Assembly: GCA_947630505.1 (NCBI GenBank)
Contig: CANRHV010000023.1
Span: forward strand, 1-38,917
Length of the DNA: 38,917 nucleotides
Origin: an uncultured Monoglobus sp.
GTDB taxonomy: Bacteria > Bacillota > Clostridia > Monoglobales > Monoglobaceae
Direction: 5' to 3'
Shown here: positions 6,931 to 15,934 of the stretch, one piece after another
Layout of the letters: each line of letters opens with the position of its first letter
Position numbering within the stretch: the first letter of the stretch is position 1
Position numbers and translations under genes: made by a program
Notes under the pieces: model-generated
Told to the model about the DNA's origin: nothing
Seen by the model: the letters and a program-made list of their open reading frames with translations, nothing else
The model's database searches: none

Positions 6931-9096
6931 ATGAATAACTTATCCGATAAAAGCGCGCCCGAGCTTCTGGCTCCGGCAGGAAATTACGAGTGCTTCCGCG
7001 CCGCGCTGGCGATGGGAGCCGATGCGGTCTATCTGGCGGGAAAGAATTTCGGCGCGCGGAGCTACGCCGGAAATTTTGAGCGCGATGAGATCGAAAGCTG
7101 TGTTCAATTCGCGCATCTAAGAGGCGCGAAGGTATACGCGGCAGTCAACACACTCGTCGGGAATCGGGAAATCACAGAACTTATTGACTTTTTGAAATTT
7201 CTCCAAAGCGCAAGTGTTGACGGCGTGATAGTTCAGGATTTGTCGATCCCGGAGCTTGCGCGGCGGCATGACATCGCGCTCAGGCTCCACGCCAGCACTC
7301 AGATGACGGCGCACAATCTGAGCGGCGCCAAAGCCGCGGCGGAACTGGGATTCTCGCGGGTGGTACTCGCGAGAGAGCTGAGCTTTGACGAGATTAAATA
7401 TATTTCGGAAAACTGCGGGATAGAGACCGAGATATTTGTCCACGGCGCCATGTGCATGTCATATTCGGGCCAATGCCTGATGAGCAGCGCGCTGGGCGGC
7501 AGAAGCGGCAACCGCGGCAGGTGCGCGCAGCCCTGCAGACAGCCCTACAGGACCGCCGAGGGCGAAGAGTTTGTTTTGAGCCTTAAAGACATGGCTCTGA
7601 TTAACGAGATCGACAAGCTGATAAATTGCGGCGCGGCGTCGCTCAAAATTGAAGGGCGCATGAAAGGCCCCGCATATGTGGCGTCGGTCGTCGAAACCTA
7701 CAGGCGCTGCCTTGACGAGAAACGCAAGCCGACCAAAGACGAGCTTGACCGATTAAACCGTGTGTTTTACCGCGGCGGTCTGAGCTCCGGATATTTTGAC
7801 GGCAAAGCGGGCTCCGAAATGTTCGCGTTCAACAAGCCCGACAACCCCTACGCCGAAGGCGCACGCGAGACCGAAAAGGCGGTTCTCGAGCGCGCGGCTC
7901 AAAACGAAAACAACTTTAAAATTCCGCTGAAAGCGGAGCTTGATTTTAATATCGGCGCGCCTATACGGCTCAATGTCAAAGCCGAGAGCGGCGCGTCGGC
8001 AAACGTGAAAAGCGATTATGTTGTTCAGAAGGCCAAAACCAGACCGACCGACACAAACAAACTTATTAACCAGCTTTCAAAAACCGGAGGCAGCGTTTTT
8101 GAGTTTGGCGATATACGCGTAAAAAACGACGGCGGATTCGCTCCGCTGTCGGAGATCAACGCCCTGAGACGGCGCGCTCTCGAGGACATCAAAACCGATA
8201 TTCTGAAGCGGTACAATGAGGCGAGTTTTTCCGAATTCACTCTTCCTCCTCCGCTCGAAGGAATTTCGGTTCCTCTTAAAAAAAGCGGCATCACGGCGGA
8301 TGTGTGTAATCACGAGCAGTTCCGCGCCGCGCTTGAGTTTGAGCGCGAAAACGGAAAAGAGCTCGCGTATATCGGCGTTCCGATCGACGAGCTTTGTGAA
8401 GATCCCGCGCGGTATGAGTTAGAGACGGAAAGAATAATAATCCTGCCGCGGAATATAATGCACAAGGACGAGTACGAAAATTACGAGAAGCAGTTAAAAC
8501 GGCTCAAAAGCCTCGGCTTTTCAAAACTGAGGGTCGAGAATATATCCGAGCTTTTGAGGCGCGGCGAGTTTGAAATGTTCGGAGGACGGCGGCTCAACAT
8601 AACCAACAGCCTCTCGGCGGAGCTTATGAAAAAATCCGCGGGGCTTTGCTCGGTCTTTCTGTCGCCCGAGCTGAATTTGGCGCAGATACGGGAGATCGCG
8701 GCGGAGCTGCCCTGCGAGATAGGGATATACGGATATCAGCCGCTTATGCTCACCGAAAACTGCGTTACAAAAAATCTCGGCCGCTGCCCCTGCGGAGAAA
8801 AAAAGACAAATTATCTCACCGACCGATTCGGCAAAAAATTCCCAATCATCCGCGACGGCAAAAGCTGCAGGACGATTCTGCTCAACGCGTGCCCCACGCT
8901 TATGTGCGACAAAATGGGCGAGGTCAAGAAAAGCGGCGCGGCGCTGCTCAACCTCTGCTTCACGATCGAAAGTGAGAGCACGGTCAAAAAAATCTGCGCG
9001 GCGTGCTTCGGAGGAGATCACCGCCCGCGCGAGTTCACAAGACTTCACTATTACAAAGGCGCGATCACCGAAAAAGCAAACAAGATAAAGGACTGA
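6931..9096 (+). CDS. U32 family peptidase with DUF3656-type C-terminal region (RlhA-like)
   Basis: This is a 721-residue protein. Residues about 10-320 form the U32 domain beginning ELLAPAGNYECFRAAL, with HASTQM and the cysteine motif Cys175, Cys182, Cys198, Cys202 (in CMSYSGQC and GRCAQPCR), which in U32 proteins is thought to hold an iron-sulfur cluster. The remaining half matches the DUF3656 layout, with further Cys pairs near the C-terminus (GRCPCGEK, KSCRTILLNAC). In E. coli the member RlhA (YdcP) hydroxylates 23S rRNA C2501; others are annotated as collagenase-like peptidases. An RNA-modifying role is likelier than proteolysis given this domain arrangement, but this is inferred. It sits between zapA and maf. 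Confidence 0.88.
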   Translation: MNNLSDKSAPELLAPAGNYECFRAALAMGADAVYLAGKNFGARSYAGNFERDEIESCVQFAHLRGAKVYAAVNTLVGNREITELIDFLKFLQSASVDGVIVQDLSIPELARRHDIALRLHASTQMTAHNLSGAKAAAELGFSRVVLARELSFDEIKYISENCGIETEIFVHGAMCMSYSGQCLMSSALGGRSGNRGRCAQPCRQPYRTAEGEEFVLSLKDMALINEIDKLINCGAASLKIEGRMKGPAYVASVVETYRRCLDEKRKPTKDELDRLNRVFYRGGLSSGYFDGKAGSEMFAFNKPDNPYAEGARETEKAVLERAAQNENNFKIPLKAELDFNIGAPIRLNVKAESGASANVKSDYVVQKAKTRPTDTNKLINQLSKTGGSVFEFGDIRVKNDGGFAPLSEINALRRRALEDIKTDILKRYNEASFSEFTLPPPLEGISVPLKKSGITADVCNHEQFRAALEFERENGKELAYIGVPIDELCEDPARYELETERIIILPRNIMHKDEYENYEKQLKRLKSLGFSKLRVENISELLRRGEFEMFGGRRLNITNSLSAELMKKSAGLCSVFLSPELNLAQIREIAAELPCEIGIYGYQPLMLTENCVTKNLGRCPCGEKKTNYLTDRFGKKFPIIRDGKSCRTILLNACPTLMCDKMGEVKKSGAALLNLCFTIESESTVKKICAACFGGDHRPREFTRLHYYKGAITEKANKIKD

Positions 9097-9103
9097 AATA
9101 TCA

Positions 9104-9679
9104 ATGAAAATAATTTTGGCGTCGGCCTCGCCCAGAAGGCGCGAGCTGATAAAAAATCTCGGAATAGAATATGAGGTAAAGACTGCGGACTGCGAGGAGG
9201 AAACCGTGCCCGGAGAACATCCGAAGGACACGGTTACAAGACTTTCAAGAACCAAGGCGCTGTGGATCGCGAAGCGCGAAACCGCGCCCGCTATAGTTAT
9301 CGGCGCGGACACGGTCGTCGCGATAGACGGTGAGATCCTGGGCAAGCCCGCAAACAAAGACGAGGCGGCAAAAATGCTTCGGGAGCTGTCGGGCAGGACG
9401 CACCGCGTTTACACCGGCATTACCGTCACCGACGGGAATAAAACCGTCAGCGAATACGTCAGGACCGACGTTAAATTCTATGAGCTCTCGGACGAACAGA
9501 TACAAAGCTACGTAAACACGGGCGAGCCCATGGACAAGGCGGGCGCCTACGGCATACAGGAATACGGCTCTCTGCTGGTCGAGGGCATAAGCGGCGACTA
9601 CTTCAACGTGGTGGGATTGCCCGTGAGCAGGCTGCGCCGCGTGCTAAACGAAAATTTCGGCGTTAAAACGCTTATATAG
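9104..9679 (+). CDS. maf: Maf-family nucleoside triphosphate pyrophosphatase
   Basis: This 191-residue protein has the N-terminal Maf motif ILASASPRRREL, the catalytic IGADTVV segment near residue 68, LGKP, and the C-terminal DKAGAYGIQEYG motif. The DKAGAYGIQ form is that of dTTP/UTP-type enzymes, which hydrolyse non-canonical or excess pyrimidine nucleotides to monophosphates. Overexpression of B. subtilis Maf arrests septation, and the gene is often next to mreBCD, as here. It starts 7 bases after the U32 gene and ends 12 bases before mreB. Confidence 0.93.
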   Translation: MKIILASASPRRRELIKNLGIEYEVKTADCEEETVPGEHPKDTVTRLSRTKALWIAKRETAPAIVIGADTVVAIDGEILGKPANKDEAAKMLRELSGRTHRVYTGITVTDGNKTVSEYVRTDVKFYELSDEQIQSYVNTGEPMDKAGAYGIQEYGSLLVEGISGDYFNVVGLPVSRLRRVLNENFGVKTLI

Positions 9680-9691
9680 TCGGAGGTATTT

Positions 9692-10708
9692 ATGGCAATA
9701 GATTTGGGAATAGATCTGGGAACGGCCAACTCTCGGATATTTAGCAGGAGAGAAAACAAAGTGATAGCCAACGCGCCGACCGTGGTTGCGCTTAATTCCG
9801 AGGGCGAGGTCACGGCTGCGGGCGAAAAGGCGCTTGAAATGCTCGGCCGCGCAAGCGACGGCATTACCGTCACCGAGCCCGTGAAATACGGCGCGATAAC
9901 CAATTTTGACGCGGCTGTCGGCCTTCTTAAAAATCTGCTGGCGGGCGGCCTCAGCAGCCCGTTTTCAAAGGTGCGCGCCGCGATTTGCGTGCCGTCCGGA
10001 ATAGGAGACGTGGAAAGGCGCGCCGTTGAGGAAGCCGCTATTTCCGCAGGAGTTAAGGACGTGTATCTGATAGAGTCGCTTTTGGCGGGAGCCATAGGCG
10101 CGGGCATCGACATAAACGAGCCGAAGGGATACGTTGTGGTTGACGTCGGCGCGGGAACCACCGAGGCGGCGTCGGTGTCGCTCGGAGGCGTTGTGGTCTC
10201 AAAATCCGTAAAGGTGGCCGGAAACGCCATAGACAACGACATAATACAAATGATAAAAAAACGGTATAATATAGAGATCGCCCGCGGCACCGCCGAAAAG
10301 GTGAAGCTGCGTCTTGCCAACGCTCTGGGTTCCGGCGGCAGCGAGATAGTCTCCGTAAAGGGCAAGGATATGTACAGCGGCGTGCCCAAAACCGTGGCGA
10401 TAAGCTCAAACGAGCTGAACAGCGCCATACGCGAGGACATAACGCGGATAGTTGAAACCGTCCGAGCCGTGCTTGAGGAGACTCCGCCCGAGCTTTCGGC
10501 GGACCTTTTGGAGACGGGGATCATTCTGACTGGCGGCGGCTCGGCTCTGCGCGGCTTGGGCAAGCTGATAAAAAGCAGCACGGGTATCAATGTCTACATG
10601 TCGGAAGACCCGATATGCTCCACCGCCAAAGGCGCGGCCATGGCGCTCAAAAACAAGGCTCTGCTGCGCTCGGCTCTGACAAGCGGCAGGGCCCGCAAAA
10701 CATACTAA
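9692..10708 (+). CDS. mreB: Rod shape-determining protein MreB
   Basis: This 338-residue actin homologue has phosphate-1 GIDLGTANSRIF (6-17), phosphate-2 VVDVGAGTTEAA (149-160) and the adenosine motif LTGGGSALRGL (279-289). MreB forms membrane-bound filaments that steer elongasome peptidoglycan synthesis. Two usual motifs are altered: VVDVGAGTTEAA where MreB normally reads VVDIGGGTTEVA, and ESLLAGAIGAG where EEPMAAAIGAG is usual, so this is a somewhat divergent MreB. The SD CGGAGG is clear, and mreC, mreD and mrdA follow directly. Confidence 0.94.
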   Translation: MAIDLGIDLGTANSRIFSRRENKVIANAPTVVALNSEGEVTAAGEKALEMLGRASDGITVTEPVKYGAITNFDAAVGLLKNLLAGGLSSPFSKVRAAICVPSGIGDVERRAVEEAAISAGVKDVYLIESLLAGAIGAGIDINEPKGYVVVDVGAGTTEAASVSLGGVVVSKSVKVAGNAIDNDIIQMIKKRYNIEIARGTAEKVKLRLANALGSGGSEIVSVKGKDMYSGVPKTVAISSNELNSAIREDITRIVETVRAVLEETPPELSADLLETGIILTGGGSALRGLGKLIKSSTGINVYMSEDPICSTAKGAAMALKNKALLRSALTSGRARKTY

Positions 10709-10730
10709 AACCCAAAGGATGTAGATTTAT

Positions 10731-11798
10731 TTGAAATTTATAAACGAGCATAAAACAAAACTGATAATCGGCGCCTGCGCCGTTCTCATAGTCGCGCTGC
10801 TGATATTATTCGGCGTGTATGACGACGCGCCCGCTCCGGAGAACGCGGCGATGACCGCCGTGAGCCCGGTCCAAAAATTTTTTAAAAACATAAGCGATAA
10901 CGCGTATGACGTGACCCACAGCTTGGGCATTTTGAAGGACTTGAGAGCGCGGGTGGGCGAGCTTGAAAAAGCGAACGCGGATTATGAAAACCGCCTGAGC
11001 GGCAGCGAGGAGCTTGAAAAAGAAAACGACCGCCTAAAACGAATGCTTGAGCTGAGAAAGGACAACCCCGACCTTGAAATGACGGCCGCCTCGGTGGCCG
11101 CCGACGAGCCTTCAAACTGGTTCTCGGGCTTCACCATCGACAAGGGAAAAAACAGCGGTATCGCGCAGAACAATATCGTTGTGTCGGAGGACGGCTTTTT
11201 GATCGGAAAGGTGGTCGAGACGGGAGCCAACTGGGCGAGCGTGATGGCGATAACCGACCCCGGATTCTCGGCGGGCGTTATGATAGAACGCTCGCGGGAT
11301 CTGGCGATCGCCGAGGGAGATGCGGAGCTGCGCACAAAGCGACAATTCCGTCTCGCAAATATGTCAAGAGCCGCAGATGTGCAGAAAGACGACTATGTGA
11401 CGACGACAGGTCTGGGCGGCATATTCCCGGCGGGGTTCCGCTTGGGCAAGGTCGCGGAGATCAGCGAGGACTCGGTGACGATGACAAAGACCGCTTATGT
11501 TGATTTGTGCGTCGACATGAGCAATCTGCGCGACGTTTTTGTGATAACAAACAGCATGGATATAGTGCTTAACGAGGAAAACGCCAATATGAAAGAGGCT
11601 CGCGAGCAGGCCGAGCGTGAGCAGGAGGAGATCGACCGCGCGGAGCGGGAGCGCATGGAGAAAGAAAAAGCCGACGCCGACAAGGAAAGCTCGGAGGACG
11701 ATCCCGACAGCGATTCGGAAAATGACACGGAAAGCGACTCCGACAGCGTCTCAGAAAACGGCGATGACGAAACCGATGAGAATTACGACGAGGAATAA
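10731..11798 (+). CDS. mreC: Rod shape-determining protein MreC with acidic C-terminal tail
   Basis: This 355-residue protein has a basic cytoplasmic N-terminus, one membrane segment (about 10-28), a coiled coil (about 65-110) and the extracellular beta-barrel domain (about 115-275). It ends in a long low-complexity tail rich in Glu, Asp and Ser (about 280-355). MreC scaffolds PBP2 and RodA in the elongasome; the acidic tail is not part of the core fold. The start codon is TTG at 10731, supported by AAAGGA (10714-10719) and the lack of an upstream ATG in frame. Confidence 0.9.
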   Translation: MKFINEHKTKLIIGACAVLIVALLILFGVYDDAPAPENAAMTAVSPVQKFFKNISDNAYDVTHSLGILKDLRARVGELEKANADYENRLSGSEELEKENDRLKRMLELRKDNPDLEMTAASVAADEPSNWFSGFTIDKGKNSGIAQNNIVVSEDGFLIGKVVETGANWASVMAITDPGFSAGVMIERSRDLAIAEGDAELRTKRQFRLANMSRAADVQKDDYVTTTGLGGIFPAGFRLGKVAEISEDSVTMTKTAYVDLCVDMSNLRDVFVITNSMDIVLNEENANMKEAREQAEREQEEIDRAERERMEKEKADADKESSEDDPDSDSENDTESDSDSVSENGDDETDENYDEE

Positions 11799-11828
11799 CC
11801 GCTCAAAAAACGATTGGATGTGTAAAAT

Positions 11829-12338
11829 ATGAAGGTGCTGCACCACGCCGCATGGCTGCTGCTGGCAATAATTCTGCAAACAATGATATTTAATTATATA
11901 AATATTTTCGGCGTGCACGCCGACCTGTTCCTTGTGGCGGTAATCGCCCTCGCGTTGCTGTGCGGAAAAATTCAGGGAATGCTCTGCGGCTTGGTTTTCG
12001 GCCTGATCTGCGACTTTTTGATCGGGCGCCTTGTCGGAACCAATATGCTCTCGTTCGCGATCATAGGCTATATCTGCGGCGCTGTCGGCGGCAGATATTA
12101 CTCCGCTCCACCCTTCTATGTTTTTATGGGCATAGGCGCGGCGGCAACGGCGGCCGCTGAGATCATCTACTTGATACCCTACACCGCAGGGCTTGAGATA
12201 AACATTCCGTTTTGGTACGCGCTCAAAAATATTATTGTCGAAGCGATCATGAACGGCATTTTGACAGCGCCCGCGCTTTGGTGCATAAGGCGCACGATCA
12301 AATTATTCGGAATACAAAACATTAACACTTTTCGGTGA
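11829..12338 (+). CDS. mreD: Rod shape-determining protein MreD
   Basis: This 169-residue, very hydrophobic protein has about five predicted membrane segments, opening with HHAAWLLLAIILQTMIFNYI and containing the usual MreD pattern GKIQGMLCGLVFGLICDFL. It is the membrane partner of MreC and PBP2 in the elongasome. The identification is strengthened by its place between mreC (30 bases upstream) and mrdA, whose possible GTG start overlaps its TGA stop. Confidence 0.9.
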   Translation: MKVLHHAAWLLLAIILQTMIFNYINIFGVHADLFLVAVIALALLCGKIQGMLCGLVFGLICDFLIGRLVGTNMLSFAIIGYICGAVGGRYYSAPPFYVFMGIGAAATAAAEIIYLIPYTAGLEINIPFWYALKNIIVEAIMNGILTAPALWCIRRTIKLFGIQNINTFR

Positions 12339-12343
12339 TAGAT

Positions 12344-14389
12344 ATGGAATTTAACAAAAAAACAATAAAGGCTCTGGTTATCGCGGGCATCGTGGGATGT
12401 CTGGCTCTGGCCTGCGTCATACGCCTGTATAATCTCCAGATAGTGAACGGCGAGGATTATCGGGCTGTCGCGGACGGCAGCTCGGTCAGGACGTATATCA
12501 GCAAGGCGCCGCGCGGCGAGATACTGGACAGAAACGGCCTGCCGATCGTTGAAAACAAACCGGGATATAATATTCAGATTTTTAAAACCGATATTTCAAA
12601 CGATGAACTTAATCAAAACCTGGCGGATATCGCTAAGCTGCTCCGCGAAAACGGCGGGGAGCTGAGCTCGACTTTTCCGATCGTATACAACGCGGAGACA
12701 GGCTCGCCCGAATACAGCTTTGAGGGCGTCGACAGTGAAAGCGGCGAGTATCCGCAAAAGATCGCTGAGTGGGAATCGGAAAACAAGCTGACCGATTTTT
12801 CCACTCTGCGCGAAATTGTCGGCTATTATGAGGATAAATACGGCGTGTCCGACGTGTTTGACCCGCAGACCGCGCTTGATGTGTGCGCTGTGCGCTACGA
12901 AATGGAACAACGCAATTTCAGCCGCCTCAATCCGTTTATAATGGCGACCGGAGCAAGCGAAATCGTTGTGCAGAAAATCGAGGAAACCTACGCCGCGCAG
13001 GGCTTTGCCGACGTCGCGACAGACACGGTCAGAACATACGCGAAAGGCAATATGGCCGCGCATATACTCGGCAGGACCGGTATAATTTACGCCGAGGAAT
13101 ACGAAAAGCTCAAGGACAAGGGCTACGGCATGAATGATATAATCGGCAAGGACGGCCTTGAGGCCGTGCTGGAGCCGTATCTCAAAGGCAAGGACGGGTA
13201 CCGCAGGGTGCGTCTCGGCACCGACGGCAGATATGACGACGAGGTGGCGTCGGAGCCGCCTCATCCCGGAAACTACGCCGAGCTGACGATCGACGCGAAT
13301 CTTCAGGAGGCGGTCGAGAGCTCTCTCAAAACCCGCGTGACCGAGGCCGTGGGCACGGACGGCGCCGGAGCGGCGATCGCCGTTGACCCAAAAAGCGGCG
13401 AGATACTCGCCATCGCTTCTTATCCGAACTACAATCCCGAAACATTCACCGAGGATTACGATAAGCTTTTAAAGCGCGACTCCAATCCTCTGTTTAACCG
13501 CGCGTTAAACGGAGCCTATGCGCCGGGCTCCACGTTTAAGATACTCACGTCCATTGCGGGCCTTGAAAGCGGAACCATAACCCCGGACACCTATATCACC
13601 GACCGCGGCGTTTATACCTATTATTCCGACTACCGCCCGACGTGCCTCGTGTACTCATCAAGCGGCGCCACCCACGGCACGATCAACGTGTCGGAGGCGA
13701 TCGGCGTTTCATGCAACTACTTCTTCTACGACATAGGCAGACAGATGGGCATAGACACGATAGACGAATACTGTGAAAAATTCGGTCTGGGCGAGCCGAC
13801 CGGGATAGAGCTTTCGGAAAGCAGCGGCATAGTCTCAAGCCCCAAAGAGCGCGAGGCGGCCGGAGGCGAATGGCATCCGGGCGACGTGCTGCAGACCGCG
13901 ATAGGCCAGTCGGACAATCTTTTCACGCCGGCGCAGCTGGCGAGCTATATCAGCACCATGCTGAACAAAGGCACAAGGTACCGCCTGCACCTTGTGAAGC
14001 GCACCGTTGACTATGAGACCGGCGAGGCCACAATGAAAAACGAGCCCGAGGTCCTTTCCGAAAACCCCATAAGCGACACAACGTTTGACGCGGTCAAAGA
14101 GGGAATGCGCCAGGTTGTGGCCGACGGAACCGCAGCGAAGGTTTTTAACGATTTCCCGCTGAAGGTCGGCGGCAAAACCGGAACGGCGGAGGTTTCGGAC
14201 GGAGCCGACAATGTGCTGTTCACGGGCTTCGCGCCATACGACAACCCCGAGATAGTGGTGGCCGTAGTGATCGAGCACGGCGCCACAAGCTCGTTCGCGG
14301 CACAGATCGGCAGGGATATATTCGAAAAATACATGGAGCTTTATCACGGCGGGATCAACAATACCGCCGCTGACAATAATGTGGATTAG
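12344..14389 (+). CDS. mrdA: Penicillin-binding protein 2 (elongasome transpeptidase)
   Basis: This is a class B PBP of 681 residues with one N-terminal membrane segment (about 8-30), a pedestal/dimerisation domain (RGEILDRNGLPIVENKPGYN) and a transpeptidase domain. The active-site motifs are SxxK at Ser396-Lys399 (PGSTFK), SxN at Ser456-Asn458 (SCN) and KTGT at 611-614. It cross-links peptidoglycan during lateral growth with RodA and MreBCD. The ATG at 12344 is preceded by GGTGAT, a fit to the distal anti-SD; a GTG at 12335 overlapping the mreD stop is the alternative. It is the last gene of the operon. Confidence 0.92.
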   Translation: MEFNKKTIKALVIAGIVGCLALACVIRLYNLQIVNGEDYRAVADGSSVRTYISKAPRGEILDRNGLPIVENKPGYNIQIFKTDISNDELNQNLADIAKLLRENGGELSSTFPIVYNAETGSPEYSFEGVDSESGEYPQKIAEWESENKLTDFSTLREIVGYYEDKYGVSDVFDPQTALDVCAVRYEMEQRNFSRLNPFIMATGASEIVVQKIEETYAAQGFADVATDTVRTYAKGNMAAHILGRTGIIYAEEYEKLKDKGYGMNDIIGKDGLEAVLEPYLKGKDGYRRVRLGTDGRYDDEVASEPPHPGNYAELTIDANLQEAVESSLKTRVTEAVGTDGAGAAIAVDPKSGEILAIASYPNYNPETFTEDYDKLLKRDSNPLFNRALNGAYAPGSTFKILTSIAGLESGTITPDTYITDRGVYTYYSDYRPTCLVYSSSGATHGTINVSEAIGVSCNYFFYDIGRQMGIDTIDEYCEKFGLGEPTGIELSESSGIVSSPKEREAAGGEWHPGDVLQTAIGQSDNLFTPAQLASYISTMLNKGTRYRLHLVKRTVDYETGEATMKNEPEVLSENPISDTTFDAVKEGMRQVVADGTAAKVFNDFPLKVGGKTGTAEVSDGADNVLFTGFAPYDNPEIVVAVVIEHGATSSFAAQIGRDIFEKYMELYHGGINNTAADNNVD

Positions 14390-14390
14390 C

Positions 14391-14440
14391 TTAATATTTC
14401 GGTATGATGCACTAAAATATTAACCGATTTTGATTTTTTT
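14391..14440 (+). terminator. Weak AT-rich hairpin with T run after mrdA
   Basis: TTAATATTT (14391-14399) can pair with AAAATATTAA (14414-14423), followed by a T-rich stretch at 14428-14440. The stem has no GC pairs, so termination would be weak, but nothing stronger is visible at the end of the operon. Confidence 0.3.
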
Positions 14441-14492
14441 GACGTTTTTTGAATATTTCTTGATAATTTATATAATTATTTTAAAAAAAGGC

Positions 14493-14521
14493 TTTACAAT
14501 TTGTGAAACTTGTGATATAGT
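14493..14521 (+). promoter_or_regulatory. Sigma-A promoter of mgsA
   Basis: TTTACA (14493-14498), a 17-bp spacer and TATAGT (14516-14521) give a good vegetative promoter. The predicted leader to the mgsA start codon is about 130 nt. Confidence 0.75.
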
Positions 14522-14523
14522 CT

Positions 14524-14556
14524 AATTGCTTGAAAATTGATTATTTTCAGACAATT
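14524..14556 (+). promoter_or_regulatory. Inverted repeat over the mgsA transcription start, possible operator
   Basis: AATTGCTTGAAAA (14524-14536) and TTTTCAGACAATT (14544-14556) are inverted repeats matching at 11 of 13 positions, with a 7-bp centre. The element begins 2 bp after the -10 box and covers the likely start site, a usual place for a repressor. The binding factor is unknown. Confidence 0.35.
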
Positions 14557-14659
14557 GGTTGTGGTGACCATATTAAAACTTAATATGCGTATTCATAGCG
14601 AACTGCACAATTACGGACATTTTTATCAAAACTATGAAGTTTAAAGGAGGCGAAAGGAA

Positions 14660-15070
14660 ATGAACATAGCGCTTATTGCGCATGATAAAAAGAAAGATTT
14701 GATGATCGATTTCTGCATATCATACAGCGCAATTTTAAAAAAGCATAACATTTGCGCTACGGGAACTACGGGAGCTGTGGTATCCGATGCCACCGGTCTT
14801 CCCATCAAGTGTTTTTTGCCGGGGGTGGACGGCGGCGACCAACAAATTGGCGCCAGAATCGCATATAACGAGATCGACGCGGTATTATTTTTCCGCGACC
14901 CGCTGACGCAGCAAAAGTACGAGCCCAATATCGACTCGCTGTACAGACTGTGCGATGTTCATAACGTTCCGCTCGCCACAAATATCGCGACCGCCGAGCT
15001 TTTGATAATGGGTATTGAGCACGGCGACCTTGACTGGCGCGAATATGTCAATTCCAAACGTATTGTGTAA
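14660..15070 (+). CDS. mgsA: Methylglyoxal synthase
   Basis: This 136-residue enzyme starts [15 protein letters not shown] and carries ATGTTG (33-38), [11 protein letters not shown] with the catalytic Asp60, FFRDPL (Asp80) and [11 protein letters not shown] with the conserved His101. It converts dihydroxyacetone phosphate to methylglyoxal and phosphate, an overflow bypass when sugar phosphates accumulate. The length is normal. It has its own promoter, an AAAGGAGG SD and a following terminator, so it is probably monocistronic. Confidence 0.95.
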   Translation: MNIALIAHDKKKDLMIDFCISYSAILKKHNICATGTTGAVVSDATGLPIKCFLPGVDGGDQQIGARIAYNEIDAVLFFRDPLTQQKYEPNIDSLYRLCDVHNVPLATNIATAELLIMGIEHGDLDWREYVNSKRIV

Positions 15071-15074
15071 AACG

Positions 15075-15102
15075 AAGGCTCCGCTCGGCGGAGCCTTTTT
15101 AA
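15075..15102 (+). terminator. Rho-independent terminator after mgsA
   Basis: AAGGCTCCGC (15075-15084) and GCGGAGCCTT (15088-15097) form a perfect 10-bp stem with a TCG loop, followed by a T run. It lies 4 bases after the mgsA stop. Confidence 0.93.
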
Positions 15103-15117
15103 AAATCGGGTGAATAT

Positions 15118-15852
15118 ATGAGCAGCGTAAAAGCATTGACGGGTTTTAAGCTTAAACTGATCGCGATCCTCGCGATGGCCGCGGGGCACGCGGCTTTTCT
15201 GATACCCTCGGGCGCGGCGGCGTTTATGCTCGCGGTCCCGGTTCTTGACGCGGTCAGCCGCGTCACTATGCCGATCATGTGCTTTTTTATTTCCGAGGGA
15301 TTTTTGAGGACCCGAAACCTTAAAAAATATTTTCTTCGCCTGTTTGTTTTCGCGCTGATATCGCAGGTCCCGTTTTATATCTTCCGCGCCGCGGTCATGC
15401 CCGAGGCGGCAGCGGGCTTATGGGACGGACTTCTGTATTTAAACGTGCTTTTCACGCTAGCGGCCGGGCTCGCCGCGCTTTGGATATATTACAAAGAATC
15501 TTTAAAACCCGCGCTTAAAACGGCGCTTATAACCGCTCTCGTTCTTCTGACGTTTCACTGCGACTATGCCGTATTCGGCGCGCTCTGGGTCTTGTCGTTC
15601 GGTATATTCCGCGGCGATAAAAACAGACAATTCGCCGCGTTCGGCGCGGTCACTCTCGTAAAATCCGCGTATATGCTGTTTTTCGGCGCGGGAGCATACG
15701 CGGCTGTGATACAGCTTTTCGCCTTTGCCGCGCTGCCGCTGCTTGACATGTACGGCGGAAAGCGGGGCAGGAGCTTAAAATATCTGTTTTACATATTTTA
15801 CCCCGCCCACCTTTTGATATTGGCGCTGATCAAATTGTTAATTTTAAGTTAA
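15118..15852 (+). CDS. TraX family membrane protein
   Basis: This 244-residue polytopic membrane protein begins TGFKLKLIAILAMAAGHAAF and contains the family hallmarks SRVTMPIMCFFISEGFLRTRN, YFLRLFVFALISQVPF and, near the C-terminus, FYIFYPAHLLILALIKLL. TraX acetylates F-pilin in the F plasmid. Chromosomal relatives in Firmicutes are presumed membrane acyltransferases of unknown substrate and are not evidence of conjugation here. The SD is weak (GGGTGA). It is followed closely by the dnaE promoter. Confidence 0.85.
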   Translation: MSSVKALTGFKLKLIAILAMAAGHAAFLIPSGAAAFMLAVPVLDAVSRVTMPIMCFFISEGFLRTRNLKKYFLRLFVFALISQVPFYIFRAAVMPEAAAGLWDGLLYLNVLFTLAAGLAALWIYYKESLKPALKTALITALVLLTFHCDYAVFGALWVLSFGIFRGDKNRQFAAFGAVTLVKSAYMLFFGAGAYAAVIQLFAFAALPLLDMYGGKRGRSLKYLFYIFYPAHLLILALIKLLILS

Positions 15853-15878
15853 GAACGCTCGGATATTCGGATTTTATA

Positions 15879-15907
15879 TTGACTGATTACGGTTTTTGTT
15901 GTAAAAT
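15879..15907 (+). promoter_or_regulatory. Sigma-A promoter of dnaE
   Basis: TTGACT (15879-15884), a 17-bp spacer and TAAAAT (15902-15907). Transcription should begin near 15914, which is after the ATG at 15911 but before the SD at 15921, so it helps decide the dnaE start codon. Confidence 0.75.
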
Positions 15908-15934
15908 AAAATGAAAAAACAGGAGGTCAGGGCT

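Noticed and set aside
8521..9357. Minus-strand open frame of 278 codons opposite the U32 and maf genes
   Set aside because: It is antisense to two genes with clear family motifs and shows no recognisable domain or SD.
9598..10590. Minus-strand open frame of 330 codons opposite mreB
   Set aside because: The Ser/Pro/Thr-rich composition is typical of an antisense shadow, and mreB on the other strand is certain.
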